Shown here piece by piece: positions 8,901 through 16,270 of a DNA stretch of 64,000 nucleotides (position 1 is its first letter; each line of letters opens with the position of its first letter). The notes below the pieces were generated by a model that was given only the letters and a program-made list of their open reading frames with translations, was not told the DNA's origin and searched no databases. Where the stretch lies: contig CAVTGO010000013.1 in the NCBI GenBank assembly GCA_963734275.1, positions 372,001 through 436,000 of the forward strand, given 5' to 3'. This DNA comes from CAVTGO01 sp963734275 (lineage in GTDB: Bacteria; Actinomycetota; UBA4738; HRBIN12). The translations under genes and the position numbers were made by a program.

Positions 8901-9106
8901 GCGCCGCCGTCGCCCTCGTCGAGCAGACCGACGACCTGAACATGTGGGGCGACGCGCTGCTCGCGCTCGGCGAGGTCCTCGGCGCGTGCGGAGATCCTCG
9001 AGGAGCGGCGGAGGCCATCGGCGCGGCAGCCGAACGGTTCGAGGCCAAGGGGAACGTGGTCGCCGCCGGATCGGCGCGCGCTCGCCGAGCGGCGCTCCAG
9101 GACTGA
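5930..9106 (+). CDS. Zinc-ribbon, adenylate/guanylate cyclase, AAA-ATPase and TPR regulator
   Basis: A 1058-residue protein with four parts. Residues 1-25 form a zinc ribbon with four cysteines (CPSCGQ and CMSC). Residues about 33-210 are a class III nucleotidyl cyclase domain: VTVVFCDVVGSTPLAERLD carries the first metal Asp and FIGDAVMAVFG the second. An STAND/AAA ATPase follows with P-loop GSAGVGKS near residue 262 and ILDDLQWAEP (Walker B) near 378. The remainder is helical and TPR-like. Such proteins make cAMP or cGMP and may act as signal-integrating regulators; no DNA-binding domain is visible. Converges on the GT1 gene with three bases between the stops. Confidence 0.88.
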   Translation: MPVCPSCGQDNPASARFCMSCATPLPAGEPSRQAARKTVTVVFCDVVGSTPLAERLDPESLREVMTGFFREMRAVLERHGGSVEKFIGDAVMAVFGIPNLHEDDALRAVRAAHEMRETLGTLNEELDRRFGVSLQTRIGVNTGEAIVGDPAAGQALVLGDAVTLAARLEQAAPPGEILLGPGTHALVRDHVSTDAAEPLELKGRSAPTLTYRLRAVEPAADAIGARPDPPFVGRGSELETVRAAFSDAVRRRGCASLTVLGSAGVGKSRLAREFERSVSPDVLVLRARCLPYGDGITFWPVAELVKQASGIEDDPREEALGKIAATVSGADDAELIAERLAAIIGLTTVTTGLQETFWAIRRFLEWIGRDRPLVAILDDLQWAEPTYLDLVEYLAGRSRGVSLFLLCLARPDLLDLRPTWGSGVAGGSTLPLGPLGDRESEELVTGLLGGFRLQGRDFDKIAEPAGGNPLFLEEMVRMLEDDGLLREEGRGDLGDIRVPDSIQALLGARLDRLSKQERLVIRSAAVVGKVFWWGAVASLVPDPVRPDVGAHLQALIRRDLIRPEPSTFAGEDAFRFHHILIQEAAYRGTPKEVRADLHEGFAAWLGGVVGDRSIELEEVMGYHLEQAYRYRGELGPAGERERDLALRAARPLASAAMRAVERRDVSAAADLLRRASELFPTEDPERRPVLLALGEMLAEIGDLGPAAAALEEAEALARDAGDARTAANAAILRLFLLESTDPKLLSGGSLPEAEALIATLGSLGDDLGLARAWLLMADLHWTHARYARADDALERAVEHARRAGATREESDALGHYAGSGAYGPAPVEEVERRCDEVLATMTGTGYEAPALRALAGARAMQGRFDEARELARRARGLYEDLGLRLRATFLSETSGAIEMLAGDPVAAERELRAGFDAAAEMGEQGFRSTVAALLAHALVEQGRLDEAEELAALSEKTGAEDDVSTQVLWRSALARVLAARGRTAEAEPLARAAVALVEQTDDLNMWGDALLALGEVLGACGDPRGAAEAIGAAAERFEAKGNVVAAGSARARRAALQD

Positions 9107-9109
9107 GCG

Positions 9110-10405
9110 CTACGCCGGATCGCGGCGCGCGACGGCCTCGATGAGGTCCGCGGCCCGTCGCGTCCCGTCCTGCGCCCGGATCCGCTCGCCGACTGCCGAC
9201 ATCCGCGACCGCAGCGCCGTGTCGTCGACGAGCCGGTCCACCGCCTCGCGCAGCTGGTGGTCCTCGAACGCGTACGTCGGCAGCCGCACACCGAACCCCG
9301 TCTCCTGCACGCGCTGCGCGTTGTCGTACTGGTCCCAGAACAGCGGCAGCACGATCATCGGCTTGCCGAAGTGGAACGCCTCGGTCGTCGTGTTGTTCCC
9401 GCCGTGGGTGATCACGACGTCGCACTTCGGGATGATGCTGGTCTGCGGCAGGCGCCCCTCGCCCCACATGGTGTCGGGCAGGTCGATCTCGTCGGCGCGC
9501 GGGCCCTTCGACACCACGAACCGGTGCGGCGAATCGGCCAGGACCGCGACGAGACGCTGCATCAGCTCGACGTCCGCGGAGCCGAGCGAGCCGAGCGAGA
9601 GGTACACGAGCGCGCCCGGGCGGTCGCGCAGCTCGTCGGGGACCTCCCACGGCTCGTCGGTCGCGCGCACACTCGACTGCAGTCGGTGCCACGTGGGTGC
9701 CGGCGCAACCGAGCGCGGATAGTCCGCCTCGTCGGGATACACCGACAGGTTCAGGTGGTCCGACGCGTGGATGAACTCGAGGTCGGGCAGCGGCGGCGCG
9801 CCCTCCTCCACCATGAAGGCGTTGTATCGCTCCCACGTCGCTCGGTGCGAGCGGTCGACCTCGGCGAGGTAGTCCTCCCATCCGTTGCGGTCGTCGATCG
9901 GGTAGCCGCTGAACTTCGGCGGCAGCGCGGGGTCCGCGAGCTCGAGCGGGTTGCAGCTCATGATCCGTACCCACGGCGCACCGTGGGTCAGCAGCGCCGG
10001 GAACGCGTTGACGTTGTCCTCCACGATCACGTCGGGCCGCGCGCGGTCCAAGATCGCCTCGAGCTGCGGCTGGCAGTACACCGCGCCGTCGATCAACGAC
10101 GCCCACACCGGCTCGATGAACGTCGAGAGCTGCTCGATCGTGGGTTTGCGGAACTCGGGGGCAGTCTCGGTGACGAAGTCGGTCCAGAACTGGCCCGCGT
10201 CCTGTTCGCCTTCGGGCGGCGGTGCGAGGTCGACCAGGTCCTCCTCGAACCCGAGCGGTTCCAGGCGTCCCTTCCACGAGGCCTCGGCGGCGAACACGAC
10301 CCGGTGACCGCGTCGCTCGAGGACCTTGCCGATCCCGATGCAGTTGTTCGTCGGCCCGTACGCGCTCTCGGGCATGAAGACGATCGTCAGGCGCTCGTCC
10401 GCCAT
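9110..10405 (-). CDS. GT1-family (MGT/UGT-like) glycosyltransferase
   Basis: A 431-residue GT-B enzyme. The N-terminal domain opens with TIVFMPESAYGPTNNCIGIG, the acceptor-side fold. The donor-side motif is in the C-terminal half: DVVITHGGNNTTTEAFHFGK, then PLFWDQYDNAQRV and GFGVRLP, close to the signature shared by macrolide glycosyltransferases and UDP-glucuronosyltransferases. It should transfer a sugar from a nucleotide donor to a small hydrophobic acceptor, which I cannot identify. The start at 10405 has a strong ribosome-binding site (GGAGGA on the minus strand). No secretion signal. Confidence 0.85.
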   Translation of the reverse strand: MADERLTIVFMPESAYGPTNNCIGIGKVLERRGHRVVFAAEASWKGRLEPLGFEEDLVDLAPPPEGEQDAGQFWTDFVTETAPEFRKPTIEQLSTFIEPVWASLIDGAVYCQPQLEAILDRARPDVIVEDNVNAFPALLTHGAPWVRIMSCNPLELADPALPPKFSGYPIDDRNGWEDYLAEVDRSHRATWERYNAFMVEEGAPPLPDLEFIHASDHLNLSVYPDEADYPRSVAPAPTWHRLQSSVRATDEPWEVPDELRDRPGALVYLSLGSLGSADVELMQRLVAVLADSPHRFVVSKGPRADEIDLPDTMWGEGRLPQTSIIPKCDVVITHGGNNTTTEAFHFGKPMIVLPLFWDQYDNAQRVQETGFGVRLPTYAFEDHQLREAVDRLVDDTALRSRMSAVGERIRAQDGTRRAADLIEAVARRDPA

Positions 10406-10741
10406 CGGTCGAGATCCTCCTCCGGGCAGGGTGCGCGAGAGCCTAGCGGAGGAGCGCGACGCCCACGGACGCGAGCCTACGGACGAGGCTGGACGATGCC
10501 GACCCGGTCCGAGGCGATCCCGGGAAACACGCTGCCGGCCGAGTCGGCCCTGCAGCGTTTCTCGAGCACCTCGGCCAGAAGCAGCCGGTGATCCGTCGTC
10601 CCGTTGAGGTCGTTGCGCGTGTTGTCAGCGGTTGACTGCCTCGGGCAAATGGGCATAGGGTCGGTGTCGGATGCTCCGCTGAGCAACAGGGGCGCGGGAG
10701 AAGCTCGGGTGCCCCGCGAGGTGAATAAGGGGGAAGTGCCC
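10406..10741 (+). other. Intergenic region between two divergent genes
   Basis: 336 bases without a convincing gene. It should hold the promoters of both flanking genes. On the plus strand TTGACT (10632-10637) and TAGGGT (10656-10661) form a plausible vegetative promoter, listed separately. The rest shows no repeat, RNA gene or terminator that I can recognise. A reading frame through the region from 10604 joins the downstream gene, but the ribosome-binding site favours a start at 10742. Confidence 0.5.
10632..10661 (+). promoter_or_regulatory. Candidate sigma70-type promoter TTGACT-N18-TAGGGT
   Basis: The -35 element TTGACT and the -10 element TAGGGT are 18 bases apart and lie about 80 bases before the secreted-protein start at 10742. 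The boxes resemble those proposed upstream of two RTX genes in this window. Confidence 0.4.
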
Positions 10742-11158
10742 GTGAAGAGGCCGGTCGTCGTAACTCTGGTTGCGCTCACAACCGCAGCCGCCCTCCTCCT
10801 CCCCCAACTCGTCGCCGGAGCGCACGACTCCACGACTGAGCCGAGGATCAACATCGGCAAGGCTCCAAACGGTGCCGTTGAGCCCGGGGACCGCGTGGTT
10901 ATCAGTGGCGAGATCAACGGCAAGAAGTTCTGCCGAAGGAGTCGCGTCGTAACCCTGTTGGAGGTGACCCCTGGGAGCGACAGACGGATCGATACCGATC
11001 AGTCTGACCGGGAAGGCGAGTTCCGCTTCGTCCTGAGGCCGAATGACGACATGACCGTGTACGCGAAGATCAGGCGACTGGTCGATCGGAACTACAACCA
11101 CAGGCACGTGTGCCGGAAGGCTAGGTCCGAGAACCAGGACATCAACGTCTCGGGGTAG
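10742..11158 (+). CDS. Small secreted protein of unknown function
   Basis: The 138-residue product begins VKRPVVVTLVALTTAAALLL and continues PQLVAGAHD, a typical Sec signal peptide with cleavage likely after the AGA stretch. The mature part is about 110 residues, basic, probably beta-rich (GDRVVISGEINGKKFC, RVVTLLEVTPG, GEFRFVLRP) and has two cysteines that could pair. It resembles a single Ig-like or carboxypeptidase-regulatory-like module, but I do not recognise a family. GTG 10742 is chosen because AAGGGGGAAG lies at the right distance upstream and the signal peptide then starts with a basic residue. Confidence 0.6.
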   Translation: MKRPVVVTLVALTTAAALLLPQLVAGAHDSTTEPRINIGKAPNGAVEPGDRVVISGEINGKKFCRRSRVVTLLEVTPGSDRRIDTDQSDREGEFRFVLRPNDDMTVYAKIRRLVDRNYNHRHVCRKARSENQDINVSG

Positions 11159-11278
11159 CGCTCGGCCGGGTGGCCGACGCCAAAGTAGGTTGACGGTGGC
11201 AGGTCGCCTGCAGACGGTCACGGGGCGGGAGCTCGAGATGTCGACTAGCCCGAGGCGAGCGCGTCACTCGTCGCGGCG

Positions 11279-12490
11279 ATGATCGACGACTCCGTCGCTC
11301 TGCAGTCGCGCAGTCACCCCACGGACGAGCGCGAACGTGTCTCGGTCGTGCTGCCGTGTCTCAACGAGGCTGGGTCGGTGGGACCTTGCGTCCGCGAGGC
11401 GCGCGCCTCGATGGAGCGCGCGGGCATCCGAGGCGAGGTCGTCGTCGTCGACAACGGCTCGACCGACGGTTCCGACCGGCTCGCGCTCGAAGCAGGTGCG
11501 CGCGTGATCCGAGAGCCGCAGCCCGGCTACGGAAGCGCGCTCGTGACCGGTATCGCCGGCGCTCGCGGCGAGATCGTCGTGATGGCTGACGCCGACGTGT
11601 CGTACGACCTCTCTCGGATCCCCGATCTTGTTCGGCCTGTTCTGGACGGCCAGGCCGAAATGGTCCTGGGATCACGTGTCGCGAACGGCAAGGCCATGCC
11701 GTTCATCCATCGCTTCATAGGCACGCCGATCCTGACGTTCTTGGTCGCGCGCGCCAGCGGGCGAAAGGCGATCAGCGACAGCCAGTCCGGTTTCCGAGCC
11801 TTTCGCAGGGAACGATTCCTCGCGCTCAGAGTGCGCGGAACGGGGATGGAGTTCGCCTCGGAGATGCTGATCAAGGCAGCCCGTGCCGGCTGGCGCATCT
11901 CCGAGACGCCCACAGAGTATCGAGAGCGCGTCGGCGAATCGAAGCTGAACACGTTTCGCGACGGGTGGCGGCACGTCCGTCTGATCGTGTTGTTGGCGCC
12001 TGATCTGGTCCTCATCTGGCCAGGCGTCGCCGCGCTGGCGGGAGGTGTCGCCGTGTCGGTCTGGAGCCTGATGGATCCCGGGGGGATCCAGCTCGGGTCG
12101 ATCCGTTGGCAGCCGGTCTTCTTCTCAACGATCGCGATGGTGATCGGCGCCCAGGCGCTTCTTGCAGGTCTGGTCATCGCGTACCAGTCCTCCATGGCTG
12201 GCCCGCTCCAGCGTGCAACGTTCGTAGCGAGCCTCCGGTTCCTCCGCTGGTGTGTGCGCGGCGGGGTGATCATCGGTATCTCCGGGCTGCTGATCGACCT
12301 CATCCTGTTCCTCATCTGGGTGCGTGGCGGACCGACGCCCCTTCGTGCCGTGCAACTCGCGTCCCTGGCGCAGGGGCTCATCATGGTAGGCATCACGGCC
12401 ACGGCGTTCGGACTGGTGACGAGGCTCGTCATGAACGGACGGGCTCGGGAGGCGCAGGTTCAGGAGATGCCATTCGAAGGAGGGGCGTGA
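11279..12490 (+). CDS. GT2-family glycosyltransferase with C-terminal membrane segments
   Basis: A 403-residue membrane-bound GT-A enzyme. VSVVLPCLNEAGSV is the nucleotide-binding start of the fold, VVVDNGSTDGS follows, and MADADVSYD carries the DxD-type metal motif. SDSQSGFRAFRRE and EMLIKAARAGWRISETP are typical of polyprenyl-phosphate glycosyltransferases of the DPM1/GtrB type. About four membrane segments fill residues 240-385. It probably loads a sugar onto a lipid carrier at the inner face of the membrane. The gene opens a run in which each stop overlaps or nearly touches the next start, and the last member is a GtrA protein, the usual partner of GtrB-type enzymes. Confidence 0.85.
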   Translation: MIDDSVALQSRSHPTDERERVSVVLPCLNEAGSVGPCVREARASMERAGIRGEVVVVDNGSTDGSDRLALEAGARVIREPQPGYGSALVTGIAGARGEIVVMADADVSYDLSRIPDLVRPVLDGQAEMVLGSRVANGKAMPFIHRFIGTPILTFLVARASGRKAISDSQSGFRAFRRERFLALRVRGTGMEFASEMLIKAARAGWRISETPTEYRERVGESKLNTFRDGWRHVRLIVLLAPDLVLIWPGVAALAGGVAVSVWSLMDPGGIQLGSIRWQPVFFSTIAMVIGAQALLAGLVIAYQSSMAGPLQRATFVASLRFLRWCVRGGVIIGISGLLIDLILFLIWVRGGPTPLRAVQLASLAQGLIMVGITATAFGLVTRLVMNGRAREAQVQEMPFEGGA

Positions 12491-13671
12491 GGGTCCTCGC
12501 CTTCTGCGATTACTTCACACCGGAGGTCGGCGGCGGTGCGGAACGCGTCGCATATGAGGTCTACCAGCGACTCGCCGACGGTGGCGCGGACGTTACGGTC
12601 GTGACCACGTCGGCCGACCCCGACGGGCGATCTTCGGGCAGCGGTGCCTGGTCGGGTTCCCACGCGCGCATCCGGATCGTCCACGTAGCGACGGTGGATC
12701 TGTCTCGCGTACTTGGCGTCCAGATGTCGTTGACGAGGGGAGGCCTCGCGCGCGCTCAGGCGCTCGTACGGGAGGCCCCGCCCGACGTTCTTCACGCGAA
12801 CAGCCTCGAGTTCCAGACGTCGATCATCGCCGCGCGTCTACGGCGAGCAACCCATATCCCGTTGGTTCTCACAGCACACATCGCCGGGTTCGCGTCTATG
12901 GCGCAGCCGTGGCGGACGCTCGGCGCCGTGCACGGACGTTCTGTCGGCCGATTCCTGCTGCGCCGAGCCGACGCGGTTATCGCAGTCTCTCGCGCGGTTG
13001 CGCGGCACGTGCGGAGCCTTAGAACCCCAGCCGACAAGATCCACGTCGTGCCGAACGGCGTCGACCACAAGGTGTTCTATCCCGGGCCCCACCGCCCCGT
13101 CGATGAGGTGAGGGTCTTGCTCGTCGGGCGACTTGTCCCCAACAAAGGTGGGGAGGAGGCGATCCGAGCAGTCGCGGAGTTGAACCGGAACGGAGGGGCG
13201 GTACGACTCACGATCGTCGGTGACGGTCCGCTGCGCGGGCGGCTCCGTGCGCTAGCAGCCGAGCTCGGCATCAACGTCCGATTCGAGGGATGGACGCAGG
13301 ACGTCGCGAGTCACCTGCGCGACACGGATGTTCTGGTCCGACCTACGTTCACCGAAGGGATGTCCTTGTCAGTGCTCGAGGCCATGGCGACCGGTGTATG
13401 CGTGGTCGCATCCGATGTGCCCGGCAATGCCGAGCTGATCCGACACGGGGAGACGGGCCTGCTCGCAGCGGCGGGAGACGCGGCGGCGTTCGAGCGCTTG
13501 CTCGGTCGTGCCGTGAACAATCCCGAGGAGCGAAGTTCGCTCGGAGCCGCAGCGCTGGAGGCCTCGAAGATGTACTCGTGGGACCGCTGTGCGATGGAGA
13601 CGATCGATGTCTTCGAGGGGGCAATGCGGGCCCGTAGTGCTTCCGCGTCCTCTCGGAAACGGGGGCGGTGA
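12487..13671 (+). CDS. GT4-family glycosyltransferase
   Basis: The GTG start overlaps the previous TGA (GTGA). The 394-residue protein is a GT-B enzyme: RVLAFCDYFTPEVGGGAERV is the N-terminal acceptor-domain motif with the Gly-rich loop, and VRVLLVGRLVPNKGGEEAI, GDGPLRGRLRALAAELG and PTFTEGMSLSVLEAMATG are the donor-binding elements, including the E-x7-E motif (EGMSLSVLE). It should add a sugar to a growing lipid-linked glycan. The C terminus is basic. Confidence 0.88.
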   Translation: MRVLAFCDYFTPEVGGGAERVAYEVYQRLADGGADVTVVTTSADPDGRSSGSGAWSGSHARIRIVHVATVDLSRVLGVQMSLTRGGLARAQALVREAPPDVLHANSLEFQTSIIAARLRRATHIPLVLTAHIAGFASMAQPWRTLGAVHGRSVGRFLLRRADAVIAVSRAVARHVRSLRTPADKIHVVPNGVDHKVFYPGPHRPVDEVRVLLVGRLVPNKGGEEAIRAVAELNRNGGAVRLTIVGDGPLRGRLRALAAELGINVRFEGWTQDVASHLRDTDVLVRPTFTEGMSLSVLEAMATGVCVVASDVPGNAELIRHGETGLLAAAGDAAAFERLLGRAVNNPEERSSLGAAALEASKMYSWDRCAMETIDVFEGAMRARSASASSRKRGR

Positions 13672-13672
13672 C

Positions 13673-14698
13673 GTGCCCCTTCGCGTAGGCGTGATCGGAA
13701 CGGGTTGGGTCGGAGCGGCGCGGCACATCCCGGGGTTTCGGTCACATCGCGCGGCGGACGTCGTGGCGGTTTTCGATCGTCGGCCCGAACGCGCAGCCGC
13801 GATCGCGAAGGAGAACAGCATCCCCGCGTGGGACTCCGATATCGAACGGTTCTTCGGCCGGGAGCTCGACGTCGTCAGCATCGCCACGCCGCCGTGGACC
13901 CACGCGGCTCTGGCGGGCGCGGCGCTCGAGCGGGGCATCCATGTGTTCACGGAGAAGCCGATGGCGATGAACCTTCCGGAGGCCACGAGCATGGTCGAGG
14001 CCGCCGGCTCGGCGGGGCGGCTCCTTTGCGTCTCGCACAACTTCCTGTACTCGAGGGCGGTGCGTAAAGCCGCCGCGTTTCTCGGACCCGAGCCGAAGAT
14101 CCTCTACGCGGGCGGCGTCCAGCTCAGTAGCCTTCGGCGACGGCTCCCGACGTGGTACGAGCGGCTGCCCGCTGGGCTGCTGTTCGACGAGATGCCCCAT
14201 CTGATCTACCTGCTCCAGCACTTCATCGGGATCCCGATGGGGGTCGAGCACATCCGCGGCACGCCGAGCGCACAGCGGACCGGACTTCGAGCAGTCGAGG
14301 TGCTCGTGAGCGGGCCTCGGGGTCCTGGGCAGATCACGATGGTTCTCGGTGCGCCGGTCTCGGAGTGGCAGGTCGTCCTGGTGACCGAGCGAGGTGCGGT
14401 AGCGCTGGACCTGTTCCGCGACATCGCGGTGCGCGTGCGACCCGATGGGCATCACAAGCCGCTAGACATCTTGCGGACCTCCGCCAAGGCGATCAGCGAC
14501 CACGCCGCCGGCTTCGTGGCATCGGGCGCGCGCTACGTGCCGGGCCGCCTTTTCTGGGGACACGATGTGCTGATCAGAGCCTTCGTTGACGCCGTGCTCC
14601 AGGGCGGGCCATCTCCCGTTACGCATGAGGATGCCCTCGGCGTAGTCGGCGTCGCTGATCGCATCGTCGCAGGTCTTGGAGCGGACGTGAGTGCGTGA
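13673..14698 (+). CDS. Gfo/Idh/MocA-family oxidoreductase
   Basis: A 341-residue NAD(P)-dependent oxidoreductase. The Rossmann start is RVGVIGTGWVGAARHIPGF; VVSIATPPWTHAALAGAALE and HVFTEKPMAMNLPEA follow, the latter holding the conserved EKP lysine used in catalysis. The C-terminal beta-sheet domain is present. Members oxidise or reduce sugar hydroxyls, often making nucleotide-sugar precursors, which suits this position between a GT4 enzyme and membrane glycosyltransferases. GTG 13673 begins one base after the previous stop, and its own stop overlaps the next GTG. Confidence 0.88.
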   Translation: MPLRVGVIGTGWVGAARHIPGFRSHRAADVVAVFDRRPERAAAIAKENSIPAWDSDIERFFGRELDVVSIATPPWTHAALAGAALERGIHVFTEKPMAMNLPEATSMVEAAGSAGRLLCVSHNFLYSRAVRKAAAFLGPEPKILYAGGVQLSSLRRRLPTWYERLPAGLLFDEMPHLIYLLQHFIGIPMGVEHIRGTPSAQRTGLRAVEVLVSGPRGPGQITMVLGAPVSEWQVVLVTERGAVALDLFRDIAVRVRPDGHHKPLDILRTSAKAISDHAAGFVASGARYVPGRLFWGHDVLIRAFVDAVLQGGPSPVTHEDALGVVGVADRIVAGLGADVSA

Positions 14699-16260
14699 GC
14701 GTGGTGACGGAAGCGTCGGCCGCGCCGGTCAATCTTCGCGAGGAGGCACCTTCGTCCGCGATCGCTCGCGGCTGGTTGGTCGCGGGTATCGCGGCCGCTG
14801 CCGCGGTCGCGGTTTACCGTGCGTGGATCCTGGCTCGCTCGGGGACGCCGGCCGGCATCGACACCGGCAACTGGCTGGCCTTCGGCCACGGGCTCTTCGG
14901 TGATGACGTGAAGCCAGACGGCCTCGCCTACCCACCTCTCATCCCGTTCCTCGTCGCCGCTGCCGTCAAGATGTTCGGGGCGGCACCGGGCGTCGCGATC
15001 GTGGGGGCGACCAGTGCGTTGATGCCAGCCGCCGCAGCCTTTCTCGCGCTGAGATGGGGCGGTCTCGGTCCATGGGCGGCGGTGGCGGCGGTCGTCCTAG
15101 CCCTCCCCGCGGTCGGCGAGATGACCGCGTGGGGTGGCTTCCCTCAACTGATGGCTGCGCCGTTCGTCGTCGCGTTCCTCTGGCTACTGGATCGATCGCT
15201 TAGGTCGCCGGACACGCCGACGCTCCTGGGCGCGGCGACAGCGGGGGCGCTCGTGCTTGCCGCCTCGCATTTCGCGGCGATCGGTGCCGCGGTCGCGGCG
15301 CTGACGATCGTTGTCAACCGATTCGTGATCCCACCCGTCGGTCACCCGGGTGAGGTGTTCCGACGGACCGTCGCTGTGGTGGGTCTCACCGCCTTGTTCT
15401 CGCTTCCCCTCACGATCGTTTACGTTCGATTGGTCCCGGCTATCGTGGCGACCCGGACGAACGGTCTCGCTGCTGGGATGATCGGGCTCGATCGCCTGCC
15501 CTCCCGTTTCGCCGAGATCCATGGCGCCGCGACGCCACTACTCCTCCTCGGCCTGCTGGCCGCTGTCGTCGCCATCGTTGTGCCGCGCGGGTCGCGCGAC
15601 GCATTGTGGAGTGTCAACGCCGCCTTACTGACCGGCATGATGGCAGCCTTCCTGCTTACCCGCGAGCCCCGTGTGTTGTACGAAGCACCGCTGGTGGCGG
15701 CGGTCGGCCTTGGGACCTGCGCGCGAGAGATCCTCCGGACGACGAGCGACGGGCGCAGGCGACTCATCGCCGCGGCGATGGTCATCGGAGTTTCGGTAAC
15801 GGTCCTAGTCACTGCAGTTATCGGGTTGAACGAGTTCCCTCAGCAGCGCAGGGCGTACGCGATCGTCAACGACGATCTGCTAGTCGCCCTCGACTGGCTC
15901 CGAACCGAAACACCCGAGGACTCGGTGATCGGCGTGCCGTCACTCGACTCGGCGCCCCTCGGATGGTGGGTCGAGGGCCTCGCCGAGCGTCGGACGCTTG
16001 CCGTCATCGCGTCCGAATGGACGGTGTTTCCCGAAGAGAGGCGGATCAGCGCCCGCGCCATTCAGGTCTTCGACGCGCTCGAGGAGGACATCGCAGCCGG
16101 ACTCCGGGAGGCGCGACGACGAGGCGTCGACTATCTCCTGATCCCGACGCGGTCTCCGACCTACCAACTCATGAAGCTGCACTTCGCTACCGAGGATGTG
16201 CGCCCGTCTTTCGCGAACGAGGGTGCCGTGATCCTGCAGGTTCCCGGAGCCCCATCGTGA
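14695..16260 (+). CDS. Polytopic GT-C-like membrane protein
   Basis: A 521-residue integral membrane protein with about eleven hydrophobic segments, GTG start overlapping the previous stop (GTGA). The first outer loop holds AGIDTGNWLAFGHGLFGDD with acidic residues placed as in GT-C glycosyltransferases, which use polyprenyl-phosphate sugars outside the membrane. After the last segment (near VTVLVTAVIGLNEF) a soluble C-terminal domain of about 130 residues follows. I cannot assign a named family. A gene of the same design follows ten bases downstream. Confidence 0.65.
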   Translation: MSVVTEASAAPVNLREEAPSSAIARGWLVAGIAAAAAVAVYRAWILARSGTPAGIDTGNWLAFGHGLFGDDVKPDGLAYPPLIPFLVAAAVKMFGAAPGVAIVGATSALMPAAAAFLALRWGGLGPWAAVAAVVLALPAVGEMTAWGGFPQLMAAPFVVAFLWLLDRSLRSPDTPTLLGAATAGALVLAASHFAAIGAAVAALTIVVNRFVIPPVGHPGEVFRRTVAVVGLTALFSLPLTIVYVRLVPAIVATRTNGLAAGMIGLDRLPSRFAEIHGAATPLLLLGLLAAVVAIVVPRGSRDALWSVNAALLTGMMAAFLLTREPRVLYEAPLVAAVGLGTCAREILRTTSDGRRRLIAAAMVIGVSVTVLVTAVIGLNEFPQQRRAYAIVNDDLLVALDWLRTETPEDSVIGVPSLDSAPLGWWVEGLAERRTLAVIASEWTVFPEERRISARAIQVFDALEEDIAAGLREARRRGVDYLLIPTRSPTYQLMKLHFATEDVRPSFANEGAVILQVPGAPS

Positions 16261-16270
16261 GAATCTCCGG

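Noticed and set aside
10604..10741. An upstream start at 10604 for the small secreted protein
   Set aside because: It would put 46 residues in front of a clear signal peptide and place coding sequence over the predicted promoter; GTG 10742 has the ribosome-binding site.
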